Positions 1-8,191 of a stretch of DNA of 64,000 bases are shown piece after piece. The DNA is taken from positions 124,001-188,000 of the forward strand of contig NZ_JAGO01000015.1 in the NCBI RefSeq assembly GCF_000526695.1, given 5' to 3'. Positions within the stretch are counted from its first letter, which is position 1. Each line of letters begins with the position of its first letter. The notes under the pieces were generated by a model. The model searched no databases. It had not been told where the DNA came from and saw only the letters and a program-made list of their open reading frames with translations. This DNA comes from Carnimonas nigrificans ATCC BAA-78 (GTDB lineage Bacteria; Pseudomonadota; Gammaproteobacteria; Pseudomonadales; Halomonadaceae). A program made the translations under genes and the position numbers.

Positions 1-1
1 C

Positions 2-655
2 GTTGAGGACTTCAGTGCCGCGGTGGATTTCCTTGGCCTGCAATCCAATGTTGATCGTGAACGGATCGGCATTATTGGTATTTGCGGCTGGGGTGGAATG
101 GCGCTCAGCGCCGCTGCCGTGGATAAACGCATCAAGGCGGTGGTCGCCAGTACCATGTATGACATGACACGTCTTATGTCCAAGGGATACAACGATAGCG
201 TCACGCCGGAGCAGCGCACGCACACCCTGGAGCAATTGAGCCAACAGCGCTGGCAGGATGCGGAAAACGGTACGCCCAGCTACCAGCCGCCTTACAACAA
301 ACTGGAAGGTGGAGAAGCGCAGTTTCTGGTCGATTATCACGACTACTACATGACTCCGCGCGGCTATCATCCACGGGCGGTCAATTCCGGTAATGCGTGG
401 ACGGTAACGACGCCTCTGCCGTTCATGAATATGCCGATCCTGACATATATAAGCGAAATTTCACCACGGCCAACTCTCTTTGTGCATGGTGAAAAGGCTC
501 ATTCACGCTACTTCAGTGAAACTGCCTACGCCGCAGCAAGAGAGCCGAAGGAACTCATGATTATTCCCGGTGCGGTTCATACGGATCTATACGATCAGGT
601 TGATATCATTCCATTTGCTAAGCTAACGGAATTTTTCAATCAGCACCTGGCTTGA
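2..655 (+). CDS. alpha/beta hydrolase, dienelactone-hydrolase-like (5' truncated)
   Basis: The reading frame is open from the first bases of the window, so the N-terminus is missing. An in-frame GTG at 23 is internal, because similar sequence continues upstream of it. The visible 217 residues include a nucleophile elbow, GICGWGG, at about residues 26-32 of the fragment. It carries Cys where most hydrolases have Ser, as in a known subgroup of this family. The segment LFVHGEKAH is the usual strand before the acidic residue, and IPGAVHTDLYD carries the likely catalytic His. Proteins of this group are cytoplasmic hydrolases of unknown substrate. No partner gene is visible. The family call is firm; the substrate is unknown. 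Confidence 0.8.
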   Translation, partial: VEDFSAAVDFLGLQSNVDRERIGIIGICGWGGMALSAAAVDKRIKAVVASTMYDMTRLMSKGYNDSVTPEQRTHTLEQLSQQRWQDAENGTPSYQPPYNKLEGGEAQFLVDYHDYYMTPRGYHPRAVNSGNAWTVTTPLPFMNMPILTYISEISPRPTLFVHGEKAHSRYFSETAYAAAREPKELMIIPGAVHTDLYDQVDIIPFAKLTEFFNQHLA

Positions 656-721
656 GTCATAGAGAGAGGCAGAGAGGCTTACAGGAAGGAATGCTCCCAG
701 GTTCGCGGCATATAGACGGGA

Positions 722-764
722 TCACGATCACCCCTCTGGTTTCTCCGCCAGGGGATGATCGTGA
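722..764. terminator. long hairpin between convergent genes
   Basis: An inverted repeat of about 17 bp (722-739 against 748-764, TCACGATCA at one edge and TGATCGTGA at the other) lies between the hydrolase end and the convergent rafA end. No T-run follows on either side. It is probably a two-way transcription barrier, but this is not certain. Confidence 0.45.
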
Positions 765-886
765 GTTGCCGAGCACAGCAACTATAGGCCGTGGGGAGCC
801 AGGCTAGCAGCGAATTCTTGCTTCACCGCGCTAATGGAGGTCTCCAGCTCCCTCCAGGTTAGCCGTTATCATGCGCGGCCTGCGCG

Positions 887-3016
887 TCAGATAGCTTCCA
901 GCTTGATCAGTAGCGCGCTTTCGGGGTCCATCTGCGGGAGCCTTAGCCCCGCCTCTGAAAGCCATGCGCCGGTTGCTTCGATACTCTCCTGAGCCATCCA
1001 TGGCACCTGATAGCGCATGGTGTGGCTACCGTCGCGGGCAGCTTCGGGGCGGTCGAGTACGGTAACGCGATAGCGCTTGCTGGGGTGAAGGTAGGGAATA
1101 CGCAGCGCTTCATTCATGGCCCAGCTTGGTGTCGCCAGTTGCGCGACAATTACGATGGCCGCTTCGTCGCCAATGACCGCCTGAGCCTGTAGGCGATCAG
1201 CATCGGCGGTTTCCAGCCGAACACTCCGTCCACTATGAAGCAGGGCGCGCCACTCCTTGTGCAGGGAGATGTAGTGGCGTAGCTGCTCAAATTGCTGCTC
1301 CGATAGCGTCAGCGGATCAAGCTCGGCGCCCATATGCCCAGGCAGGGCGGTTAATGCCCTGAATCCAAGGTCGTGGCGACGCAGGCTGGAATGGCAGCGT
1401 TCGGCACCCACATGTGCGCCCATCACTTCAGGTGGGAAGAAGTAGCTCATGCCGCGCTGAATATGCTGGCGCTCCAGCGCGTCATTGCTGTCGGAAGCCC
1501 AGAAACGCTGAACATAGCGTAAAATGCCGTAATCAATTCTGCCGCCGCCCGATGCACAGGATTCAAACTCGGTCGCGGGATGACGTTTGCGCAGCTCCCC
1601 GAACAGCGCATAAAGGCGCTCGGTCTGGGCGTGGGAGGACGCCTGCCCCAGATGGCTGGCCTGTATCAGATCACGGTTCATGTCCCACTTCACATAGTCG
1701 ATCGAATACTCCGCCAGCAGCGTATCGAGCCGTTCAAGCAGGTAGTCGAAGACCTCGGGGTTACATAAATCGAGGGCGTACTGGTGGCGGCCAGTAGGCT
1801 GATCATAGCCCGCCAGCCCGAGTACCCAGTCAGGGTGCGCGCGGAACAGATCCGAATCGGGATTGACCATTTCAGGCTCAAACCAAAGCCCGAACTGCAT
1901 GCCCAGGCGATGAACATGCTCCACCACGGGGGTTAAGCCTTGCGGATATTTGGTCTCGTCCAGGTACCAGTCGCCCAGCCCCGCATGGTCATCAGCACGT
2001 CCACGGAACCAGCCGTCATCCACAATGAAGCGCTCAATGCCTAGCCGTTGAGCGGCTTCTGCCATGCGCATGATGTACGCAGGATCATGGTCAAAATAGA
2101 CACCTTCCCAGATATTCAGCTGCACGGGGCGCTGAGTCTCGACCGGGAACTGCAATAGCTCGGCGCGCACGAAGCGGTGCAGGCGCTCACTCATGGCATT
2201 CAAGCCCTCGGCACCGTAGCTTGCGTATAGCCACGGCGTGGCGTGGGTAGCGTCACCAGCGATCTCGATTTCGCCCGCCTGGTACAGCGCTTCGGCCTGA
2301 AGGAAGCGGCGGCCGTCACTTTTCGTATCAATACGAATCCGATGATCGCCACTCCACGCCAGATGCGCTCCCCATACTTCGCCTCTGGTCTCCGTAAAAT
2401 GAGGAGTGCCAGCGATCATGGCCGGGAAGTATTCATGGTGACGCCCGCGCCTGCTCTCCTGGAGATATCCGCCATAAGGAATAGCCAGACGATGGGTCTG
2501 AAACTCCTGCAGCCAGCGCCCGTGAAATGCCATTAACTCCGCCGCCCTGTCAGGCAGAGGCAGCGTCACGGCAAAACGCTGGAGCGAGTAGGACGCTTCT
2601 CCCTGATTGCCCAGGTGGTGACGGCAACCGAGCACACCACTGTCAGGATCGAGTCTGAGTTCAACGTCGAGGGTCAATTTAGCGATGTCGTCAACGCAGT
2701 GAATCAGTAGACGCCCATCATCTTCATGGTGCTGATGCGAGGTCGCCGTAAAAATGGGTGCCCAGTCCTGACCGCGACGGTGGCCTTCAAGCCCCGGGCT
2801 TGAAAACATGCCGCGCCCCTGCTCGGGAGAGAGGGTCAGCGGTGCCGTAACGTCGATCCGTCCGTTGGGCACCGGGTAGGTGAGCGTATCAATGAAATCG
2901 GGATCGACTTCTGCCAGGCGGCTGCCCCAATAAAGGATCTCCGCATGGGGGCTAACTCTGACAATGACAATGACGGTGGTATCGCCGCCGTCCAGTTTTA
3001 CGATGTGGTTCTGCAT
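887..3016 (-). CDS. rafA: alpha-galactosidase, GH36 family (RafA-like)
   Basis: Hydrolyses terminal alpha-1,6-galactosides such as raffinose and melibiose in the cytoplasm. The 709 residues match the length of GH36 alpha-galactosidases such as plasmid RafA. The catalytic nucleophile is Asp445 in KWDMNRD and the acid/base is Asp509 in WASDSND. Other GH36 marks are VDDGWFRGR, GLWFEPEMVN and ESCASGGGRIDYG. There is no signal peptide, so the sugar must be imported, which fits the permease gene 39 bp upstream in the same direction. The unit is probably controlled by the AraC-type gene on the far side of the permease. The family is certain. Raffinose versus melibiose preference cannot be read from the sequence. 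Confidence 0.93.
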   Translation of the reverse strand: MQNHIVKLDGGDTTVIVIVRVSPHAEILYWGSRLAEVDPDFIDTLTYPVPNGRIDVTAPLTLSPEQGRGMFSSPGLEGHRRGQDWAPIFTATSHQHHEDDGRLLIHCVDDIAKLTLDVELRLDPDSGVLGCRHHLGNQGEASYSLQRFAVTLPLPDRAAELMAFHGRWLQEFQTHRLAIPYGGYLQESRRGRHHEYFPAMIAGTPHFTETRGEVWGAHLAWSGDHRIRIDTKSDGRRFLQAEALYQAGEIEIAGDATHATPWLYASYGAEGLNAMSERLHRFVRAELLQFPVETQRPVQLNIWEGVYFDHDPAYIMRMAEAAQRLGIERFIVDDGWFRGRADDHAGLGDWYLDETKYPQGLTPVVEHVHRLGMQFGLWFEPEMVNPDSDLFRAHPDWVLGLAGYDQPTGRHQYALDLCNPEVFDYLLERLDTLLAEYSIDYVKWDMNRDLIQASHLGQASSHAQTERLYALFGELRKRHPATEFESCASGGGRIDYGILRYVQRFWASDSNDALERQHIQRGMSYFFPPEVMGAHVGAERCHSSLRRHDLGFRALTALPGHMGAELDPLTLSEQQFEQLRHYISLHKEWRALLHSGRSVRLETADADRLQAQAVIGDEAAIVIVAQLATPSWAMNEALRIPYLHPSKRYRVTVLDRPEAARDGSHTMRYQVPWMAQESIEATGAWLSEAGLRLPQMDPESALLIKLEAI

Positions 3017-3055
3017 AACAGCTCCTGCTGGGAGGGTGGGAGAAGTGACCGTGCC

Positions 3056-4351
3056 TTATACCGCGACGACTGGCCGCCGAGGATGCCGAGGGGAGTGATC
3101 CCGATGGTTGCCGGAGTTCAGGGTGAAGGCAGCAATAATGGTGAACAGCAGTACGATGAGGCCCATCGCCAGGTAAGCGTCCTGAAAACCGAAGTGGTCA
3201 TACAGGTAGCCGATGGGCGATGAGAACAGAGTGACGCCCACGCCGCGTGTGAAGACGAAGCCCACCATATAGATCGTGGCGGAGAGGCGTGTGTCGAATA
3301 CATCCTCGATATATTTGAACATGCCGATGAAAATCAGCGGCACTTCAATGGCGTGAAGCAGTTTGAGCACCACCAGCATTTCTACCGAGTCAGCCAATGA
3401 TGAACCGAGGATACGCACTGTCATGACCACGCCAGCGAACAGTAGCGCCTTCTTGCCACCAATGCGCTTGAGCAGCAGCGGAATAAAGAACATGGCGCCC
3501 GCTACCGAAAATTCGGTGAGCGTGGTAACAAAGCCGAAGACACGGCTGCCTTGCTGGGGATCGGCAAAGAAACTGCGGAAGTAGTTGACGAACTGCTGCT
3601 CGAAGACTTCATAAAAGCACGCCACGCCCACTACATATATGATTAATGCCCAGAAGCGGCGATCCCTGAACAGCGCGCGAATGGTCGCGTAGGAGACCGG
3701 CGCCGATTTGCCCGCCCGTTCGGGAGGCGCTTCGACCGCTGAATCAGGATTTACCCATAGAAAGAGAAGTGCCAGCACAATGGCGCACCCCGAGCCGAGC
3801 CAGAAGATAAGCTGCGGGGAGTCGCTGATTAATAGACCGGAGACGGCAGCCGCCGTGCCAAAACCGACACCGCCAAACATGCGCACTCGGCCATATTGTA
3901 ACTGGTTGGCGCGGCACGCCTTCTCTATCCACGCTTCAAGGGTGCCTGCGCCGGCGAGAAAAATGGTCCCAAGGTAGATGCCGCCAATCAGCGCGCCCAA
4001 CAGAACGCTTTTCTCCAAGAGCGGGGCGTAGATGAAGTTCATGAAGGGAGCGAACAGCACCAGCATGATAAACAGGCCCCAGATCAGATGCTTACGGTTA
4101 TCAAGACGGTCCGTAATCACTCCGAACAACGGCTGGAAAAGCATCGCTGCCACAGCCTGAGCACCAAACATCAACCCGATTTCACCGCCACTGAGATGAA
4201 TAACGTCACGTAGCCAGATCGCAAGAAAAGGCACCGTGCCGCCAACAATAAAATAGTACAGAAAGAACAGCAGGCCATACTTGAAATATCTACTGACGCG
4301 ATGACGGTTAACAGGAATATGACTGGGCACGATATCAACCTCTAAATCCAT
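3056..4351 (-). CDS. rafB: oligosaccharide:H+ symporter, LacY/RafB/CscB family (MFS)
   Basis: A 431-residue protein with about 12 hydrophobic segments, resembling the LacY-type oligosaccharide:proton symporters. Family features include the N-terminal FFLYYFIVGGTVPFLAIWL segment, the loop after helix 2 with GVITDRLDNRKHL, and a late conserved LFSSPIGYLYD. It should import the alpha-galactoside that the adjacent alpha-galactosidase cleaves. The ATG at 4351 has only a weak ribosome site, and a start some ten codons downstream is possible. It is the promoter-proximal gene of a permease-hydrolase operon. It differs clearly from the second LacY-family permease in this window (12602-13882), so the two are paralogs with different probable sugars. 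Confidence 0.87.
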   Translation of the reverse strand: MDLEVDIVPSHIPVNRHRVSRYFKYGLLFFLYYFIVGGTVPFLAIWLRDVIHLSGGEIGLMFGAQAVAAMLFQPLFGVITDRLDNRKHLIWGLFIMLVLFAPFMNFIYAPLLEKSVLLGALIGGIYLGTIFLAGAGTLEAWIEKACRANQLQYGRVRMFGGVGFGTAAAVSGLLISDSPQLIFWLGSGCAIVLALLFLWVNPDSAVEAPPERAGKSAPVSYATIRALFRDRRFWALIIYVVGVACFYEVFEQQFVNYFRSFFADPQQGSRVFGFVTTLTEFSVAGAMFFIPLLLKRIGGKKALLFAGVVMTVRILGSSLADSVEMLVVLKLLHAIEVPLIFIGMFKYIEDVFDTRLSATIYMVGFVFTRGVGVTLFSSPIGYLYDHFGFQDAYLAMGLIVLLFTIIAAFTLNSGNHRDHSPRHPRRPVVAV

Positions 4352-4703
4352 GGATCAGATAGCTAATACGGGTAAACCGTTAATAGTTACTGGTTGTCCA
4401 ATATAATGAATCAGTTAACTGCTTATAAGCTGCATATAACTTGATACCAGATCGTGATATTCACGTTAATAACGATGGATATTAGCGTGAATGTGATAGT
4501 TCAGATATGGACATTCGTGTCCCAGATATGGATAAATAGAGAGCAAGAGACCATGGTATTGTTAATCCAAAGTCTATAATACCAAAGGTTAATTATTGGG
4601 CTGAAAAGCCGATTAATTGGCGTTTTCAATCTCTTGAATGGTGTGTTGACTGCCGATTCCCGGGTGTAGTAACGCCTGCATTAATGAGCGCGAATGAGGT
4701 GAC
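4352..4703. promoter_or_regulatory. divergent control region of the alpha-galactoside unit
   Basis: This AT-rich 350-bp spacer separates rafB (leftward) from the AraC-type regulator (rightward). It holds a direct repeat CAGATATGGA at 4502-4511 and 4523-4532, exactly 21 bp apart, the two-helical-turn spacing usual for AraC-family half-sites. It also holds an inverted repeat TTCACGTTAAT (4460-4470) / ATTAGCGTGAA (4481-4491), and a short palindrome CGTGA-TAT-TCACG at 4453-4465. The direct repeat is the best candidate for the regulator's site. The inverted repeats could be a second operator. No clear -35/-10 pair was assigned. Confidence 0.6.
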
Positions 4704-4706
4704 GTG

Positions 4707-5573
4707 ATGGAAAAATATGTACTTCCTGAGCATATGGTAAATTTCGGTCTCAATATTTACCGCTATGGTCACGAAGCCTGCCAGCCTTCCCATAGCTTCG
4801 GGCCGGCCATTAGACGCCACTACCTGTTGCACTTTGTCATCTCGGGGAAGGGAACCCTGCACTCCAGCGAGGGGGATTGGGCGCTTGAGGCAGGCACGGT
4901 CTTTTATATTGCGCCCTATCAGATCACCACCTACACCGCCGATCATCGCTATCCATGGGAGTATATGTGGATAGAGGTGGACGGCCTGATTGCCGAAAGA
5001 ACGCTCGAATTGTTGGGCCTCAGCCGAACGACACCGATATGGCAAGCCAGCAAGGATGACGGCTGGAAGGAAATAAAAGAGCTGTTAAGTAACATTGTCG
5101 CCGAGGGTATAGGCAACGTTCTCAAATTGATGGGATTGACATGCCTGTTATTTGATAGCATGACGAATAACAATGGCGCCGAGAGCGCAGCCCATACAGG
5201 TAGCGATAAATATAAAAACATCTATGTCAGAAAAGCGATCCAGTTCATCGAAGCGCGCTTCGGGGAAGCTATCGGAACAGCGGATATAGCCGAACACTGT
5301 GGCGTGAAACGCAGTTATCTCACCCGACTTTTTCATAGCGAAGTAGAAATGGGCCCCAAGCGCTATTTGCTGGAGTTCAGGATGGGTATCGCCAAAAATC
5401 TGCTACAGGAAGGTAGCCTACCCATCAAATATATCGCCTGCTCGGTAGGGTATAACGACCAGCTCTATTTCTCCCGGGTATTCAAGGAGCATGTAGGCGT
5501 CTCCCCCTCGGAATGGCGCCGCCTGAACCCAGCGACACACGCGATTGTCGAAAATGAGTACGGGTTTGTGTAG
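4707..5573 (+). CDS. AraC-family transcriptional regulator
   Basis: A 288-residue protein with an N-terminal cupin-like sugar-sensing part (HYLLHFVISGKG, then LEAGTVFYIAPYQ) and a C-terminal double helix-turn-helix. The second half contains IGTADIAEHCGVKRSYLTRLF and the family signature ending SVGYNDQLYFSRVFKEHVGVSPSEWRR. This arrangement is shared with MsmR/MelR-like regulators of alpha-galactoside use. It is transcribed divergently from rafB-rafA and is therefore their likely activator. GAGGTG at 4696-4701 is the ribosome site; ATG 4707 is preferred over the in-frame GTG at 4704. The inducing sugar is inferred from the neighbours. Confidence 0.88.
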   Translation: MEKYVLPEHMVNFGLNIYRYGHEACQPSHSFGPAIRRHYLLHFVISGKGTLHSSEGDWALEAGTVFYIAPYQITTYTADHRYPWEYMWIEVDGLIAERTLELLGLSRTTPIWQASKDDGWKEIKELLSNIVAEGIGNVLKLMGLTCLLFDSMTNNNGAESAAHTGSDKYKNIYVRKAIQFIEARFGEAIGTADIAEHCGVKRSYLTRLFHSEVEMGPKRYLLEFRMGIAKNLLQEGSLPIKYIACSVGYNDQLYFSRVFKEHVGVSPSEWRRLNPATHAIVENEYGFV

Positions 5574-5685
5574 GGGAGGCGATAGTTTGGTCAAAATGAT
5601 CAGTTTTATAGAGATATTTTTTTGGGCATGCTCTTGGCATAAATAAAAAGCAAAGTTGGGCTACCCATAAGGTGAGACGTGTCCA

Positions 5686-5709
5686 AAAGCCCCGTCAATA
5701 TCGACGGGG
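5686..5709 (-). terminator. rho-independent terminator of the IclR gene
   Basis: The perfect 7-bp stem CCCCGTC (5690-5696) / GACGGGG (5703-5709) has a 6-nt loop. Read leftward it is followed by CTTTT, and it sits 6 bp after the stop codon of the IclR-type gene. Confidence 0.75.
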
Positions 5710-5714
5710 GAACA

Positions 5715-6578
5715 CTACAAGATGGCCAGGTCAATCAGTTCGCCCAACTCTGTGGCGGCACAACGCATAGCCGGTTCGCATGCACGCAAGTCATCAATGC
5801 TTTTGCGTAGCGTGGGGGCGTGTATATAAAGAAAGGCATAGCACCTTCCTTGAGCATCCTTGATCGGCACGGATATTGCGACCATTCCTGCTATAAATTC
5901 TTCGTCATCAATTCCCAGTTCTGTCCGGGCAATGATTTGAGTCTCGGCTTCTAGCGCAGCAGGATCGGTAATGGTGCGATGAGTCATCCGTTGTAGTGGC
6001 AGGTTTTCAATAATGCGTCTGCGCTGCTCCTGCGGAAGGGTACTTAGGTATAGCTTGCCACTGGCGGTACACCAGATGGGCGAATGACTACCGATGGGCA
6101 GATGAATTCTGAGTGGCCAATTTGCCTGAACACGATCGTAATAGATCATCTCCAGTCCATCGGCGAGCGATATACCGCACGTTTCATCTACCTCATCGGC
6201 AAGCCGGCGCAAAATAGACTGACGTAGAGCCTTGTAACGACTGGAATGGAGCACTCCTCTCGCCATGATCATCATGCGCTCTCCAGGTTCTATCTGCCCT
6301 CGCATGTTGAGCTGAACATATCCTTCAGCTTCCAGTTGCTGAAGAAGTCGATGCACCGTTGGCTTGGGGATTTCCAGTTGGAAAGAGATATCGGCAGGCG
6401 AAGGCGGGAGTGATGACTCGGCTACCAGGGTAATAATAGCGAGGGTACGCTCGACAGCCGAACCTTTGGTTCTAGGAGAATTATGCGAAGAAGTTGACTG
6501 TGTCACCGGCGATACATCCAGCAAAAATAAGCTTATATAGCCCTCAGTATAGAGGATGATTTTCCGCATGACATGCAA
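5715..6578 (-). CDS. IclR-family transcriptional regulator
   Basis: A protein of up to 287 residues with an N-terminal winged helix-turn-helix (SAVERTLAIITLVAE, then KPTVHRLLQQLEAEGYV) and a C-terminal effector domain (RQSILRRLADEVDETCGIS, YYDRVQANWPLRIHLPIGSH, WCTASGKLYLSTL). IclR proteins sense small acids and control catabolic operons. The first 30-odd residues look unlike the family, so the true start may lie 20-35 codons further in. It is the last gene of the leftward alcohol dehydrogenase / aldehyde dehydrogenase / regulator set and probably acts on the palindromes at 9384-9396 and 9501-9517. The effector is unknown. Confidence 0.87.
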   Translation of the reverse strand: MHVMRKIILYTEGYISLFLLDVSPVTQSTSSHNSPRTKGSAVERTLAIITLVAESSLPPSPADISFQLEIPKPTVHRLLQQLEAEGYVQLNMRGQIEPGERMMIMARGVLHSSRYKALRQSILRRLADEVDETCGISLADGLEMIYYDRVQANWPLRIHLPIGSHSPIWCTASGKLYLSTLPQEQRRRIIENLPLQRMTHRTITDPAALEAETQIIARTELGIDDEEFIAGMVAISVPIKDAQGRCYAFLYIHAPTLRKSIDDLRACEPAMRCAATELGELIDLAIL

Positions 6579-6653
6579 ACGACAGCCATTCCTCCCTGTA
6601 TAACTGCTTCAAGGGAAGAATGGCGCCGGTAGTCTGTCAGCTATGCTGAATCA

Positions 6654-8177
6654 TTAATCGAATGTAGGCATTGAGAACTGGACACCTTCACGAACACCAG
6701 CAGAGGGCCAGCGTTGGGTGATCGTTTTGCGGCGGGTATAAAAGCGAACACCGTCTGGGCCGTAGGCAGAAAGGTCACCGAAGAGTGAGCGTTTCCAGCC
6801 GCCAAAGCTATGGTAGGCCACTGGTACTGGAAGAGGTACGTTGATGCCTACCATGCCGACCTTGATATGGTCACTGAAGTAGCGGGCAGCCTCACCATCG
6901 CGGGTATAAATACAGGTGCCGTTGCCATATTCATGTGCGTCGATGATATCCATCGCCTCCTGCATGGTGGAAACCCGCAAGACTTGCAGTACAGGGCCGA
7001 AGATTTCACTGGTATAGCTGTCCATGGAAGTTGTGACGTTGTCTATCAGGGTGCCTCCCACGTAGAAGCCGTCCTGATAGTCTTCAACGGAGGGTGTTCG
7101 GCCATCAACAACGATGGTGGCACCCTGTTTCTCTGCGCTATCGATAAATCCAACGACCTTGTCGCGATGCTGGGCGGTGATTACCGGGCCAAAGTCGTTG
7201 TTGCTGTCGCTGAATGCGCCGACCTTAAGATTCTTCATGGCTTTGGTCAGGCCAGTAATCAGCTTGTCTGCAATATCATCACCTACGGCAACGGCGACAG
7301 ATAGCGCCATGCAGCGCTCACCGGAGGAGCCGAAGGCTGCACCCAGCAGTGAGCTGACGGCGTTATCCAGATCCGCATCGGGCATTACAATAGCGTGGTT
7401 CTTCGCACCGCCCAGTGCCTGGCAACGTTTGCCATGTGCCGTAGCGGTGGTATAGACATATTCCGCAATGGGCGTAGAGCCAACAAAGCTGACTGCCTGT
7501 ACACGTGAGTCTGTAAGCAATGTATCTACGGCTTCCTTGTCGCCATTAACAAGGTTGAAAACACCGTCGGGCAGGCCAGCCTGCTGAAGTAGTTCGGCAA
7601 TCAGCATGGTGGCCCCAGGGTCGCGCTCGGATGGCTTGAGTACGAAGGTATTGCCGCACACCAGAGCCAACGGAAACATCCATAAGGGAACCATGGCCGG
7701 GAAGTTGAAGGGGGTGATACCAGCGACCACGCCAAGAGGCTGAAACTCGCTCCATGAATCAATACCAGGCCCAGCGTTGCGGCTATATTCGCTCTTGAGT
7801 ATCTGTGGTGCTCCACAGGCAAATTCTACGTTCTCGATACCGCGTTGCAATTCACCTGCCGCATCGTGGGAAATCTTGCCATGCTCTTGTCCTATCAGCT
7901 CGCAGATCCTGTCGGAGTTGGCTTCCAGCAGCTCCCGGTAACGGAACATGATACGGGCACGTTTGGCGGGCGGCGTTGCACGCCAGGCAGGGAATGCAGC
8001 CTGTGCAGCAGCAATCGCATCTTCTACCGTCTCCTTGCTAGCGATGGCTACCCGGCTGCCTACCGCTCCCAGAGAAGGATTCCATACATCCTGCACGCGA
8101 ACGGCATCTTCAACAGGTTGACCGTTGATCAGGTGCCCAGTGATTGGCAGGTCGTTGGCAGAGTTTGGGGATGTCAT
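6654..8177 (-). CDS. mmsA: CoA-acylating methylmalonate-semialdehyde dehydrogenase (MmsA-like)
   Basis: An aldehyde dehydrogenase of 507 residues. MmsA enzymes oxidise malonate or methylmalonate semialdehyde with NAD and CoA to acetyl-CoA or propionyl-CoA, in valine, inositol, beta-alanine or 3-hydroxypropionate breakdown. Family marks are GVVAGITPFNFPAMVPLWMF, the NAD-binding SFVGSTPIAEYVY, catalytic Cys in GERCMALSVAV, and VPVAYHSFGGWKRSLFGD near the C-terminus. The ATG at 8177 has AGAGG about 8 bp upstream and lies 14 bp after the alcohol dehydrogenase stop, so the two genes are co-transcribed. The usual partner mmsB (3-hydroxyisobutyrate dehydrogenase) is absent; an iron-type alcohol dehydrogenase takes its position. 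Confidence 0.9.
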   Translation of the reverse strand: MTSPNSANDLPITGHLINGQPVEDAVRVQDVWNPSLGAVGSRVAIASKETVEDAIAAAQAAFPAWRATPPAKRARIMFRYRELLEANSDRICELIGQEHGKISHDAAGELQRGIENVEFACGAPQILKSEYSRNAGPGIDSWSEFQPLGVVAGITPFNFPAMVPLWMFPLALVCGNTFVLKPSERDPGATMLIAELLQQAGLPDGVFNLVNGDKEAVDTLLTDSRVQAVSFVGSTPIAEYVYTTATAHGKRCQALGGAKNHAIVMPDADLDNAVSSLLGAAFGSSGERCMALSVAVAVGDDIADKLITGLTKAMKNLKVGAFSDSNNDFGPVITAQHRDKVVGFIDSAEKQGATIVVDGRTPSVEDYQDGFYVGGTLIDNVTTSMDSYTSEIFGPVLQVLRVSTMQEAMDIIDAHEYGNGTCIYTRDGEAARYFSDHIKVGMVGINVPLPVPVAYHSFGGWKRSLFGDLSAYGPDGVRFYTRRKTITQRWPSAGVREGVQFSMPTFD

Positions 8178-8191
8178 GTGTTGGCCTCTTG

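Noticed and set aside
4492-4507. CRP-like site (TGTGA half) upstream of the raf genes
   Set aside because: The second half (TCACA) is not present at the right distance.
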